This document shows positions 1-7,476 of a stretch of DNA of 49,139 bases, piece after piece (positions within the stretch are counted from its first letter, which is position 1; every line of letters starts with the position of its first letter). Both the position numbers and the translations under genes were made by a program. This DNA comes from Clostridia bacterium (GTDB taxonomy: Bacteria; Bacillota; Clostridia; Oscillospirales; CAG-272). The notes under the pieces are model-generated. The model did not search any database, had not been told where the DNA came from, and was given only the letters and a program-made list of their open reading frames with translations. The stretch spans positions 1-49,139 of the forward strand of contig JAFYLH010000009.1 in NCBI GenBank assembly GCA_017537175.1, in the 5' to 3' direction.

Positions 1-747
1 ACGTCCATCGGTTCTTACACGGCTATCGTTCGGGATACCTTTCAGATATCTGTCGGTAAGCAACCCCTGAGCCAACGGGCTGAATATAATCATACCCTTG
101 CTTTCCTTTTTAGCCATATCGAGAATACCATTGTTTTCAACCGTTCTATCGAAAATAGAATATCTGTTTTGGTTGATAACAAAAGGACAATGTAATTCTG
201 ATAAAATATCAGCAGCCTTTTTCATTGTTTCTCCATCATAGTTGGATAAACCAACGTAAAGAGCTTTGCCGCTTTTCACGATGCTATCAAGCGCCCACAT
301 AGTTTCATACAAAGGCGTATTAGGATCCATTCTATGATGATAGAAAATGTCTACATAGTCGAGTTTCATTCTCTTAAGGCTTTGGTCAAGGCTTGCAGTC
401 AGATACTTTTTACTGCCAAAGTCACCGTAAGGACCGGGCCACATATAATATCCGGCCTTTGTGCTGATAATCATCTCGTCTCTATACGAGCTTAAATGCT
501 CGTGAAGAATCTTTCCAAAATTCGCTTCGGCACTGCCGGGTTCAGGACCATAGTTATTTGCTAAATCAAAGTGTGTAATGCCATTATCAAATGCAGTAAA
601 ACACATTTGACACATATTATTATAGTCCGCATTATCACCGAAGTTATGCCATAAACCAAGCGATACTGCAGGAAGCTTTAATCCACTTTCGCCACATCTT
701 CTATATGGCATCTTATCATAACGTTTTTCGTTAGCAGTATATCCCAT
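1..747 (-). CDS. Aldo/keto reductase, YghZ-like (3' part cut by window edge)
   Basis: The reading frame runs off the left edge, so only the first 249 residues are present. It matches the YghZ/AKR14 group (L-glyceraldehyde 3-phosphate reductase type), an NADPH-dependent cytosolic aldehyde reductase with a TIM barrel. The opening YRRCGESGLKLPAVSLGLWH is typical of that group. The usual AKR tetrad can be read: Asp and Tyr in HFDLANNYGP, Lys in ISTKAGYYMWPGPYG and His in YVDIFYHHR. The start is placed at 745-747 because AAGGAG lies seven bases upstream; an ATG two codons earlier abuts the ribosome site. It is followed co-directionally by nothing visible in the window. Confidence 0.93.
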   Translation of the reverse strand, partial: MGYTANEKRYDKMPYRRCGESGLKLPAVSLGLWHNFGDNADYNNMCQMCFTAFDNGITHFDLANNYGPEPGSAEANFGKILHEHLSSYRDEMIISTKAGYYMWPGPYGDFGSKKYLTASLDQSLKRMKLDYVDIFYHHRMDPNTPLYETMWALDSIVKSGKALYVGLSNYDGETMKKAADILSELHCPFVINQNRYSIFDRTVENNGILDMAKKESKGMIIFSPLAQGLLTDRYLKGIPNDSRVRTDGR

Positions 748-780
748 ATACATTCTCCTTTACTAATCTATTCAAATCAA

Positions 781-903
781 CTATTTATCTTTTTTCTTAC
801 CACGAAGTTTTCCAATAAACAATGCGGCACCTAATACTGCGGCTACAACACCTGTTACAATCGGTATAATTATCTTTTTCATTTCGTGTTTCTTTCTATC
901 CAT
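781..903 (-). CDS. Small single-pass membrane protein (33-40 aa)
   Basis: A short frame encodes one hydrophobic segment (IIIPIVTGVVAAVLGAALFIG) followed by a basic tail KLRGKKKDK, the layout of a type I/II micro-protein anchored in the membrane with a positive cytoplasmic end. Two in-frame starts are possible: 901-903 (40 aa) and 880-882 (33 aa). Neither has a strong ribosome site. It lies 8 bases after the stop of the YitT gene and is probably read from the same transcript. No family was recognised, and a real product is likely but not proven. Confidence 0.55.
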   Translation of the reverse strand: MDRKKHEMKKIIIPIVTGVVAAVLGAALFIGKLRGKKKDK

Positions 904-911
904 ATCATATC

Positions 912-1763
912 TTAAATCTTCGGCTGATACCGAATCTCGTTCACCGCATACACAGTAACGAACGCTTTCGGATCAACCTTCTTGACAAAATCCATCAATT
1001 TTCTGTATTCATGTTTATCTACAATTGTAATAATTTCTTTTTTCTCTGTTTTATCATATGCTCCGGTAATTTCGTTGAGCGTTGCACCGCTATGAAGCTC
1101 GTGTAGCACAAAATCAGTTATCTCGTCAAGCTTAGGCGAAATAACACATACACGTCGCTTGATATTCAAACCGAAAATGAAGTGGTCAACGATTATGCCG
1201 CCGAAATAGGTACCGAGAACACTAAGCACTACGGTTTTGGTATCATAACAAAAGGCTGCTGCCAAGGCCACAGCTATCCCGGCAATTGCACCTGCACGTC
1301 CCAAATCCATCTTCAAATACTTGTTCATTATTTTTGCAACAATATCAAGACCGCCGGAGGAAGCGTTACGTGAGAAAAGGATGGCCATTGCCATACCGAC
1401 AACAAGTATGTAACAGAGTACATCGATTAGCGGATCCTGCGTGAGGGATTGGAAATTCGGGAAAATGATCTCAAATACACCCATTGACACCGGGACCATA
1501 ATGGATGTATAAACGGTTTTTGCTCCAAATTCAGGCCCGATTAAAATGAAACCCATAATCAAGAGAAAAACGTTTATTGCCAACGTAATCATCGACACCG
1601 GCAGAGGAATAAAGTTCCCGAGCACCATAGCAAGAGCCGATGCACTACCAACGGCCACATGGCTTGGCAGCATAAAGAAATAGATTGCCGCAGCAGCCAA
1701 TACAGCACCGAACGTTATAATCAAGAAATCTTTTATTGAGTTTATTATCTTTGCTTTTTTCAT
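912..1763 (-). CDS. YitT family membrane protein (DUF161 + DUF2179)
   Basis: A 283-residue protein with about five to six hydrophobic segments in the first 190 residues, then a soluble C-terminal domain (from about 195) of the DUF2179 type with RRVCVISPKLDEITDFVLHEL and the GATLNEITGAY signature. Family members are polytopic membrane proteins of uncertain substrate. The start at 1761-1763 (MKKAKIINSIKDF) has an AAGAAGG ribosome site. An upstream in-frame start would overlap the preceding gene and lacks a ribosome site. The small protein at 781-903 follows closely. Confidence 0.9.
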   Translation of the reverse strand: MKKAKIINSIKDFLIITFGAVLAAAAIYFFMLPSHVAVGSASALAMVLGNFIPLPVSMITLAINVFLLIMGFILIGPEFGAKTVYTSIMVPVSMGVFEIIFPNFQSLTQDPLIDVLCYILVVGMAMAILFSRNASSGGLDIVAKIMNKYLKMDLGRAGAIAGIAVALAAAFCYDTKTVVLSVLGTYFGGIIVDHFIFGLNIKRRVCVISPKLDEITDFVLHELHSGATLNEITGAYDKTEKKEIITIVDKHEYRKLMDFVKKVDPKAFVTVYAVNEIRYQPKI

Positions 1764-1794
1764 AGCGTTTTTGACCTTCTTTAAAACAATATAA

Positions 1795-2184
1795 TTAGTT
1801 ATTTGGAGTAAAATAAAGGGAATACTCTCCCAAATTGATGGGCAACGTGGGAACCTCAGAACCATCATAATATTCCGTCGGAGCTACCGTAGCATATCCC
1901 TTGATGCCGTCAATCATTACCTCATAATCGGTGCCTTTAGGTGTTTTCTGCTGCACCTTGTAAGTTCCACTGTAGGTCTTATTATTAGTTGCATCTGTAA
2001 TGGTAATCGAGCCGTCCTTGGCAACCGGTTTAATATTCACGATTTTTGCATTAGGGTGTATGTCGTCCTCGGTAACACGCTGTCTATGATACCAATGGAG
2101 AGAAGATATATTACCCGTCATGTTCACGCCGCCGAGAACACACAGAATAATTCCAACTATCGTTGTCGTTATAAAGCATTCCAT
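1795..2184 (-). CDS. Membrane-anchored small protein with HWYHRQRV motif
   Basis: A 129-residue protein: one N-terminal membrane segment (residues about 3-22, ITTTIVGIILCVLGGVNM), then the motif SSLHWYHRQRVTEDD, then a beta-rich extracytoplasmic or cytoplasmic domain ending in PNN. The HWYHRxRV motif just after a membrane helix is common in small Firmicutes membrane proteins of the DUF3784-like type, but I cannot name a function. A strong AGGAGG sits upstream. It lies 19 bases after the DUF6897-like gene and 31 bases before YitT, so it belongs to the minus-strand operon that starts at about 3010. Confidence 0.75.
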   Translation of the reverse strand: MECFITTTIVGIILCVLGGVNMTGNISSLHWYHRQRVTEDDIHPNAKIVNIKPVAKDGSITITDATNNKTYSGTYKVQQKTPKGTDYEVMIDGIKGYATVAPTEYYDGSEVPTLPINLGEYSLYFTPNN

Positions 2185-2203
2185 AACTTTTCCTCCTGTC
2201 GTA

Positions 2204-2551
2204 TCAATCTAAAACAACGGACTTTTTCTTACCCTTTTTGTTCTTCGGATATGCTCTGATACGGATAACAAAATCAAGATTGATCGCTTCGACAGTTCCG
2301 TTCTTTTCCACGAGAATAGCACTGTCACTAACTTCCTTGATAACACCCTCAAACTGATGGTTGCTGTCAAAGGAAGAAATCAAACACTCCTTATCAACAA
2401 ATCTTTTTGCAAGCTCTTTCATTTCGGTATTGCCCTCCGTTTTTCTTTTCTTGATAATTTGTCTTGCGACAACTGCCCGCCGATTGCGAAATATAACAAA
2501 AAATATGATAATCCACAAAATGATTATTGGTATGTAAGTTGATGGCTTCAT
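2204..2551 (-). CDS. Single-pass membrane protein with small DUF6897-like (Sm-like?) domain
   Basis: A 115-residue protein with one N-terminal membrane helix (residues about 5-22), a basic linker and a compact domain from about residue 45 containing [27 protein letters not shown] and [14 protein letters not shown], ending in a lysine-rich [13 protein letters not shown]. The C-terminal unit resembles the short DUF6897-type proteins of Clostridia, which look like small beta barrels; that fold is inference. The start ATG overlaps the stop of the IreB-like gene (ATGA), so the two are translationally coupled. Confidence 0.75.
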   Translation of the reverse strand: MKPSTYIPIIILWIIIFFVIFRNRRAVVARQIIKKRKTEGNTEMKELAKRFVDKECLISSFDSNHQFEGVIKEVSDSAILVEKNGTVEAINLDFVIRIRAYPKNKKGKKKSVVLD

Positions 2552-2751
2552 TTCATCATTCTTTCCACGTATTTTTTCACTTTTCCTCTGTCGAGTGTAA
2601 TGATGAGTTGTCGTGCACCCTTATGGCTTGTAATATATGTAGGCTCATTTTCCATGACATAACCAGTGAGTTGTAAATACGGATCATAGCCTCATTCTTT
2701 TAATGCTGCTACAATATGTTCCATTGCAGCAATAAATTGTTTTTCATCCAT
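2548..2751 (-). pseudogene. IreB-like (UPF0297) gene with in-frame TGA
   Basis: After a GGAGG ribosome site the frame reads MDEKQFIAAMEHIVAALKE, then TGA (complement of 2692-2694), then [20 protein letters not shown] and [20 protein letters not shown] to a normal stop. The downstream half matches the IreB family (residues such as GYxPxxQxxGYxxxxxPxYIxxHKxARxLI), whose members are small phosphoproteins in Firmicutes Ser/Thr kinase signalling. The TGA occupies the place where the family usually has Lys or Arg before GYxP, so one CGA-to-TGA change would explain it. Both halves remain intact in frame and the gene keeps its ATGA overlap with the next gene. A nonsense mutation or sequence error is likeliest; recoding is not excluded. 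Confidence 0.75.
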
Positions 2752-2766
2752 ATTTACACCTCCAAG

Positions 2767-2982
2767 TTACCTTGTCTCTTTTTCCGGTACAATCTCCATA
2801 ATATCATCAAACTCACATTTCAGTGCTGAACATATCTTAACGAGAATATCCGAACTAACATGCTCATCGTGTCCCATTTTGGTAATGGTAGACCAGCTAA
2901 TACCCGCACTGTCCATTAAATCCTTCTTTTTCATTTCACGATCAATAAGAAGTTTCCATAATCGTTTGTAACTGATAGCCAT
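2767..2982 (-). CDS. Single-domain XRE/HTH_26 regulator
   Basis: A 71-residue protein that is essentially one helix-turn-helix: LWKLLIDREMKKKDLMDSAG, SWSTITKMGHDEHVSSDIL, KICSALKCEFDDIMEIV. This matches the small YozG/HTH_26 group of Cro/CI-like regulators. GGAGG lies eight bases before the ATG and a good sigma-A promoter lies just upstream. It heads a run of co-directional small genes (IreB-like, DUF6897-like, HWYHRQRV protein, YitT) with gaps of 15 to 31 bases, so it is probably the operon's own regulator. Confidence 0.9.
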   Translation of the reverse strand: MAISYKRLWKLLIDREMKKKDLMDSAGISWSTITKMGHDEHVSSDILVKICSALKCEFDDIMEIVPEKETR

Positions 2983-3018
2983 TGTGTTTCCTCCGGTTGA
3001 TCATTTTGTTGATAATTC

Positions 3019-3047
3019 ATTGTAGCACAATATTCTTGCAAATACAA
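3019..3047 (-). promoter_or_regulatory. Sigma-A promoter of the HTH/IreB-like operon
   Basis: On the minus strand the sequence reads TTGTAT, a 17-base spacer, then TACAAT, 37 bases upstream of the HTH start codon. No other gene in this orientation lies between. Confidence 0.7.
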
Positions 3048-3099
3048 TAATATTCACTTGTTTGAAATAATAAAGATACCCATATAACAAAAGCTATAA

Positions 3100-3189
3100 C
3101 TTGGGCAAGAATTGTATGAGTTAACACGTAATATGTCTGAGGCTAATCTGAAAATACTTGTTGATTTGGCAAAACGCTTATCCGATTAA
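3100..3189 (+). pseudogene. C-terminal remnant of an HTH-type regulator
   Basis: An open stretch after a stop codon reads LGQELYELTRNMSEANLKIL then VDLAKRLSD and a stop. The pattern 'ELxxxMSExNLxxLVDLAKRL' is the usual tail of clostridial XRE regulators. No N-terminal half, start codon or ribosome site precedes it, and the upstream bases are the promoter of the divergent operon. I read it as debris of a deleted regulator gene; the identification rests on a short tail. Confidence 0.4.
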
Positions 3190-3201
3190 GATATCACATT
3201 G

Positions 3202-3237
3202 AAAAGGACGGTGACTAAAATCAGTCACCGTCCTTTT
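3202..3237 (-). terminator. Rho-independent terminator of the transglutaminase gene
   Basis: A 15-base perfect stem (AAAAGGACGGTGACT and its complement) around a 6-base loop lies 13 bases beyond the stop of the minus-strand gene. The T-rich arm follows on that strand. It would also work on the plus strand. Confidence 0.8.
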
Positions 3238-3249
3238 AACATATTCTTC

Positions 3250-4155
3250 TCAATAAATTTTCGTTATGAAAAAGTCCTCGTCAAAAGCGGATATGCTTTC
3301 GAGTTCGTGAAACCCATAAAGCTTTTTGCCATTGGCTGCATAAGTGATATCATACGTTACGTCCATATTCCAGCAAGAGCCGTTAATATATACTCTGTTC
3401 CATGTGTGGAGATCGGTTCTATTGGTTCGTGACATTCCGTCAATTACATAGCAAGGGATATTCTGACTACGACAAAACGCCGCAAACAGGTGGGAGAAGT
3501 CATAGCAGAGACCTTTTCGGGTTCGTAGTGTCCTACGAATGTCAAAGTACTGAATGAAAGGATCTGCTTCATAGTCATATTCAAAGTTTTGAATCATCCA
3601 ATGATAGAATGCCTGTACCTTTTCTTCGTCTGTTTCACAGCCGGAACATATTTCGTCAGCGAGTTCTTCTGTTTGCGCGTCCCACAGGGTAGCGCCTCCG
3701 TTTAGAAAATAAGGTGCTTCCGGTTTGCAGACAAAGTTATAAGCCGAAACCAGAGTGACAATAATCAGTCCGCTCACTGCCAACACATAAATTTTCGTCA
3801 AGAAACCGTCTTTGCCAAAATCTCGGTCGTATGCGAAAAAGTATATCAATTCAATGCCATAGGGAACAATCGTAGCGAAAACCATAATTCTACGACATTC
3901 CAATGTATAAGCAAAGTTCATCATAAGAATGAGAAAAAACAAAAAGTAAATAACAGCTCGCAGGATTTTAGAGCGTGTATCGACCAGTAGAAACAGAGTT
4001 GGCAGTACCGAAAGCAAATATAATGTTGTAAACATTGGCGACAGTGCAAGAAAGCCTTTCAGGTACACGCCAAGCAGTAGGTTATATGTAAGTGCGATAG
4101 CAAAGAAAATGATTCTTGATCTTGTGTTGGTTTTAGATGTCTTTTTAGTCTTCAT
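3250..4155 (-). CDS. Membrane protein with transglutaminase-like domain
   Basis: A 301-residue protein with about five membrane segments in residues 12-142, then a soluble domain. The transglutaminase-like core is clear: Cys217 in RKGLCYDFSHLFAAFCR, His250 in LHTWNRVYING and Asp265 in WNMDVTYD form the expected Cys-His-Asp triad. Such domains in bacteria are usually thiol peptidases or cross-linkers acting at the cell surface; the substrate is unknown. An AAGGAG site lies before the start. It appears monocistronic, ended by the hairpin at 3202-3237. Confidence 0.88.
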   Translation of the reverse strand: MKTKKTSKTNTRSRIIFFAIALTYNLLLGVYLKGFLALSPMFTTLYLLSVLPTLFLLVDTRSKILRAVIYFLFFLILMMNFAYTLECRRIMVFATIVPYGIELIYFFAYDRDFGKDGFLTKIYVLAVSGLIIVTLVSAYNFVCKPEAPYFLNGGATLWDAQTEELADEICSGCETDEEKVQAFYHWMIQNFEYDYEADPFIQYFDIRRTLRTRKGLCYDFSHLFAAFCRSQNIPCYVIDGMSRTNRTDLHTWNRVYINGSCWNMDVTYDITYAANGKKLYGFHELESISAFDEDFFITKIY

Positions 4156-4198
4156 TTCAAAATCTCCTTTATGTACGAAAATTCATTGAAACGAAGAA

Positions 4199-4233
4199 GT
4201 GGCAGTACAGAGCAACAAACTCTGTACTGCCAC
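4199..4233. repeat. Inverted repeat, 13-base arms
   Basis: GTGGCAGTACAGA and its exact complement flank a nine-base loop. Neither strand has a T-run after it, so it may be an RNA hairpin or part of a processing site upstream of the transglutaminase gene and downstream of the tRNA. Confidence 0.55.
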
Positions 4234-4270
4234 AAACAAAGGCTATTTAACATCTTTTAAGAAAACAACA

Positions 4271-4309
4271 AACCCGAACGTTTCACCGATTGGTAAAAGG
4301 TTCGGGTTT
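4271..4309 (-). terminator. Terminator downstream of tRNA-Leu
   Basis: The arms AACCCGAAC and GTTCGGGTT pair across a 20-base loop, directly after the encoded CCA of the tRNA on the minus strand. A short TTTGTT tail follows. Confidence 0.6.
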
Positions 4310-4317
4310 GAATGCTT

Positions 4318-4401
4318 TGGTGCGGGTGACAGGAATCGAACCTGCACGTCGGGGACACCAGATCCTAAGTCTGGCGCGTCTGCCAGTTCCGCCACACCCG
4401 C
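4318..4401 (-). tRNA. tRNA-Leu (anticodon UAG), CCA encoded
   Basis: The minus strand gives an acceptor stem GCGGGTG pairing with CACCCGC, a D-loop region GGCGGAACTGGCAGACGC, an anticodon arm CCAGA-CTTAGGA-TCTGG with anticodon TAG, a long variable arm and the T-loop GGTTCGATTCC. The extra arm and length (84 nt with CCA) mark a class II tRNA, consistent with leucine reading CUA. The 3' CCA is encoded at 4318-4320. Confidence 0.97.
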
Positions 4402-4487
4402 GTAAAGTATATGATAACACAACCTACCCCAAAAGTCAAGTAAAGAAACGGATATTGAATATTCCCTTTACTTTTTTAAAAAATCTG

Positions 4488-4516
4488 TTGTTATTGTCAA
4501 TAATATGTGTTAAAAT
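4488..4516 (+). promoter_or_regulatory. Sigma-A promoter of the 4.5-7.3 kb operon
   Basis: TTGTTA, a 17-base spacer and TAAAAT lie 22 bases before the ATG of the first plus-strand gene, with GAGGTG as ribosome site between. Confidence 0.65.
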
Positions 4517-4538
4517 TAAACAGAACCGAGGTGAGACT

Positions 4539-5093
4539 ATGACTAAGGCTACCAAAAGGATCTTTACAGTACTATCAATACTGCTGCTTATATCTGCCTT
4601 ATTTTTACCCATATACAGTGATGGCGGCGGTATATTCACCTTAAGCGCCAAATACAATTTCGCCCGTATCGTAGGTGACTGTATAGTAAAGGAAGGCACA
4701 CTTAAGCTATGGGTGGTGCATATGACCGCAGGAATATTTGTTCCCGCGGCGGCTATGCTTGCCTGCTCTCTTACAGGAATGAGATTTTACTATGCCGTCT
4801 TTAATACTCTGGGGCTCCTTGTCTGGTTTTTCAACTTTTTCAGACTTGCCATCGACAAAGGTTTTATGCATCTCATAGACGGAGAAAAAACCGATATTGC
4901 CTTAGGTGCCTGGCTTGCGATACTCTTCTTTCTTATTTCAAGCCTTATATTGCTCAGTACAAAAAGAAAGACCGACAAAGAGGAAAAGCCCCGCACCGAC
5001 GGCCGTTGTCCCCATTGCGGAATACGATTGAGAGGCAACATTGACCGTTGTCCCCGTTGTAACACAAAATTAAAAACAAGGAGAAAAACATGA
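4539..5093 (+). CDS. Four-helix membrane protein with C-terminal zinc ribbon
   Basis: A 184-residue protein with hydrophobic segments near residues 8-26, 58-80, 82-104 and 123-140, followed by a charged linker and a short zinc ribbon (CPHCGIRL...CPRCNTKL, four cysteines). The start at 4539 is chosen because GAGGTGA precedes it; a longer open frame upstream runs through the tRNA gene and is not real. The last four bases overlap the next gene as ATGA. Function is unknown. A cytoplasmic zinc ribbon on a membrane protein suggests protein-protein contact, which is inference. Confidence 0.8.
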   Translation: MTKATKRIFTVLSILLLISALFLPIYSDGGGIFTLSAKYNFARIVGDCIVKEGTLKLWVVHMTAGIFVPAAAMLACSLTGMRFYYAVFNTLGLLVWFFNFFRLAIDKGFMHLIDGEKTDIALGAWLAILFFLISSLILLSTKRKTDKEEKPRTDGRCPHCGIRLRGNIDRCPRCNTKLKTRRKT

Positions 5094-6055
5094 AAAAGCT
5101 TATCGCTATTATCTTAAGCACCGCTCTGTTGCTTTGCTTTGGGGCATGTAGTGCCGTACAAAATGCAGAGCCCATAATAATGGAGACAGACAAAGACTTT
5201 TTCAACCCTGACATCATAAGAAAAACCCTGTCCCTGAACAGCGGCGACCTGGTTGCGGTAACAGAGGATGGTACTCTGCTTGTTCCCGGGTATTTTGCTT
5301 CGGGAAGCGGTGAGTACAAAAATGCTGCAGATGTTGCATCGGTGGATGTAAGCTCAAACAATTTTGCTGTTTTATACAATGACGGTACGGTAGACTTTAT
5401 GACAAAGGGAATTGCCAAGCCTGTGGGTAGCGAGCAGATATATACCGAGGTCGAAGCATGGAGTGATATAGTGGACATCGCCTGCACAGACAAGACCGTG
5501 GTCGGTCTGACAAGAAACGGACAGATTAAGGTTGCTTCTCTTGACCAAGGCTGGGCTCAGATGACCTCAGGCTGGGCAAGCGTCATAGCCATAGACCTTG
5601 ACGGAAGCTGCCTTACTGCTCTGAGAAATGACGGCAAGGTGTTTGTATGCCAGAGCCTGAACGGCAAAATGTACAATCACTGCCCCGACTGGGAGGATAT
5701 CATATCCATCCATACAAGCGGTAACATCTACGGTGTAAGCGACAGCGGGAAAGTATACTGCTATGATCCCGTATCAAAGACAAGCTCTGAGCTTAGCGGA
5801 CTTGATTCTGTAATCAAGGTAAGCGGTGACAAGGATGCTATCATTGCATTAAAGAGTAACTCAAGCGTTGTTTGCCTCAAGGATGAGCTCAATGACAAAA
5901 TATCGGATTGGACGGGTGTTGCGGATATAGCAGGAAATATCAATACAGTTGTAGCATTGAGCAATGACGGAAATATACTGTATGCCACACTTAAAGAAGG
6001 CGGTTCTTCTTCTGAGTATGTGGGCTGGAGTAATATTTCGGTTCCCGCAAAGTAA
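5090..6055 (+). CDS. Lipoprotein with RCC1-like repeats
   Basis: A 321-residue exported lipoprotein: signal peptide with lipobox LCFGAC (Cys20). The mature part has repeats in which a strand such as 'xxAVLYNDGTV', 'VVGLTRNGQIKV', 'LTALRNDGKVFVC', 'IYGVSDSGKVYCY' and 'VVALSNDGNILYA' recurs about every 45-50 residues with WxDIVDI-type linkers between. That is the RCC1/BNR-like seven-bladed propeller pattern of many clostridial surface proteins. It is coupled to the zinc-ribbon gene by a 4-base overlap and followed 23 bases later by another lipoprotein, so the three form one operon. Ligand unknown. Confidence 0.85.
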   Translation: MKKLIAIILSTALLLCFGACSAVQNAEPIIMETDKDFFNPDIIRKTLSLNSGDLVAVTEDGTLLVPGYFASGSGEYKNAADVASVDVSSNNFAVLYNDGTVDFMTKGIAKPVGSEQIYTEVEAWSDIVDIACTDKTVVGLTRNGQIKVASLDQGWAQMTSGWASVIAIDLDGSCLTALRNDGKVFVCQSLNGKMYNHCPDWEDIISIHTSGNIYGVSDSGKVYCYDPVSKTSSELSGLDSVIKVSGDKDAIIALKSNSSVVCLKDELNDKISDWTGVADIAGNINTVVALSNDGNILYATLKEGGSSSEYVGWSNISVPAK

Positions 6056-6078
6056 GAATGCATAGGAGGAGGAACAAA

Positions 6079-7317
6079 ATGAAACTCAAATCTGTTATTG
6101 TAATATTTCTTTGTATCATAACTCTTTTATCCACAACATCCTGCTCTTTAATTAAGGATATAACCAAAGAAACAACCGGGCAGGAGCAGCCCCGGGAAAG
6201 TGAAGTTCCTCTTGAAGAGGAGCAGGAGCCTGCCGGCTATACCGTTATCAGTGAAGCTCTTTTCACCGAGGGTGATATTCAGCCTTTTTTCAGCGTAATA
6301 TATGACGAAATGATCATATTGGCTGTTAATGAGTATACAGTCAACGGCGAAAAATTTCTTGTAGACTACGAGGGCAACAAGCTTGTAAATGTAAGCGACG
6401 TCGACAGCTACAGCGGCGATTATAAAGACCCGTATGTATATTGTGATGTGTGTAATGAATACAATACCGGCAGCACAGCAATAGACCCCACAAATTTTAA
6501 TGTAATATCCTATTACGGCGGTCACGGCGGTCCTATAGGCTATACTGTCATTGATGAAGATACAGGTCTTAAATACATCGTAGTAGCTGATGCTTATCCT
6601 GAAACAGAATGGGAAGACTGTGACATCCTTCCCCTTGGTAAGCGCCGCGATTTAACCGAGGATGAGCAGACCTACAGCAGCTCTGATTATACCTATGATC
6701 CTATAGGTGAATATGTTTTATTGATAGGAGACAGAATAGCAGTCCGCGACGGCTTTGATTTTGGCATAAAGTTTGACAGCTACGGTATCACAGCACTTTC
6801 CAAGGACGGAAACTGGGGCTACTATAACAGCAAGGGCGAGAATATACTCCCCCACGAGTATTCCACCTCCACACATTATATCCACGATTACTGGACAGAT
6901 ACCCTCCACTACATACCCTACAGCTCCTCTTTTGGATATATTGCTCTTAACAAGGACGGTATGTGGGGCTATGCCGACACCGAGGGCAATATGATAACCG
7001 ATTTCATTTTTGAAGAGGCACGCCCGGTGTATATGGGTATGGCGTGGGTAAAGATGAACGGAGCCTGGTCGGTAATTTCACTGGGTGAATATGATGAAGG
7101 CATATCACAGGAAGAAGCCTATGCCCTGCTAAAGGAGGAATATCCAATCGAAAACTATGTATGCACATACCTCCCCGACAAGGATGATACCTATTACAAA
7201 ACCAGATCCTATTGCTATAAGGTTGAGTATACAGACTATGACATTACCCACCTTGTATGGGTTATGTATAACGGAAGAGTCTGCGCTCCCGTTTCGGTTA
7301 ATAATAAATATTATTAA
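6079..7317 (+). CDS. WG-repeat lipoprotein
   Basis: A 412-residue exported protein with signal peptide and lipobox (STTSC). Near residues 235-320 it carries WG-type repeats: LSKDGNWGYYNSKGENILPH, LNKDGMWGYADTEGNMITDF and a third ending GAWSVISLGEYD, the classic 'G.WGY.d..G....y' unit. A tail of about 70 residues has many Tyr and ends in VNNKYY. The start at 6079 follows GGAGGAGG; an upstream in-frame ATG lies before the ribosome site. WG-repeat proteins are probably surface binding scaffolds. This is the last gene of the plus-strand operon. Confidence 0.87.
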   Translation: MKLKSVIVIFLCIITLLSTTSCSLIKDITKETTGQEQPRESEVPLEEEQEPAGYTVISEALFTEGDIQPFFSVIYDEMIILAVNEYTVNGEKFLVDYEGNKLVNVSDVDSYSGDYKDPYVYCDVCNEYNTGSTAIDPTNFNVISYYGGHGGPIGYTVIDEDTGLKYIVVADAYPETEWEDCDILPLGKRRDLTEDEQTYSSSDYTYDPIGEYVLLIGDRIAVRDGFDFGIKFDSYGITALSKDGNWGYYNSKGENILPHEYSTSTHYIHDYWTDTLHYIPYSSSFGYIALNKDGMWGYADTEGNMITDFIFEEARPVYMGMAWVKMNGAWSVISLGEYDEGISQEEAYALLKEEYPIENYVCTYLPDKDDTYYKTRSYCYKVEYTDYDITHLVWVMYNGRVCAPVSVNNKYY

Positions 7318-7405
7318 ATTTAAAAGCGGCAAGTTGCCGCACCCAAAAACACCCGTTAATTCAGTTTTACAAATCACACGAAATAGAGTAATTCCCTATA
7401 TATAA

Positions 7406-7443
7406 AAAAAGCTATCACGAAACAAAATTCGTGATAGCTTTTT
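7406..7443. terminator. Bidirectional terminator, shared stem copy 1
   Basis: AAAAAGCTATCACGAA and its complement flank a short A-rich loop, with T-runs on both sides. It lies between convergent genes (WG-repeat lipoprotein and the dynamin operon) and would serve both. The same stem sequence recurs at 17432-17466 and 19429-19463. Confidence 0.85.
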
Positions 7444-7476
7444 CTGATTATAATTTCACTCGCTTACAAAACAGAG

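Noticed and set aside
2692..2694. TGA as selenocysteine or tryptophan
   Set aside because: The family has Lys/Arg at this place, no SECIS-like hairpin follows, and TGA ends ordinary genes here (for example at 33164-33166).
4290..4538. An in-frame extension of the zinc-ribbon membrane gene
   Set aside because: It would translate through the tRNA-Leu gene. The ribosome site and promoter are at 4488-4539.
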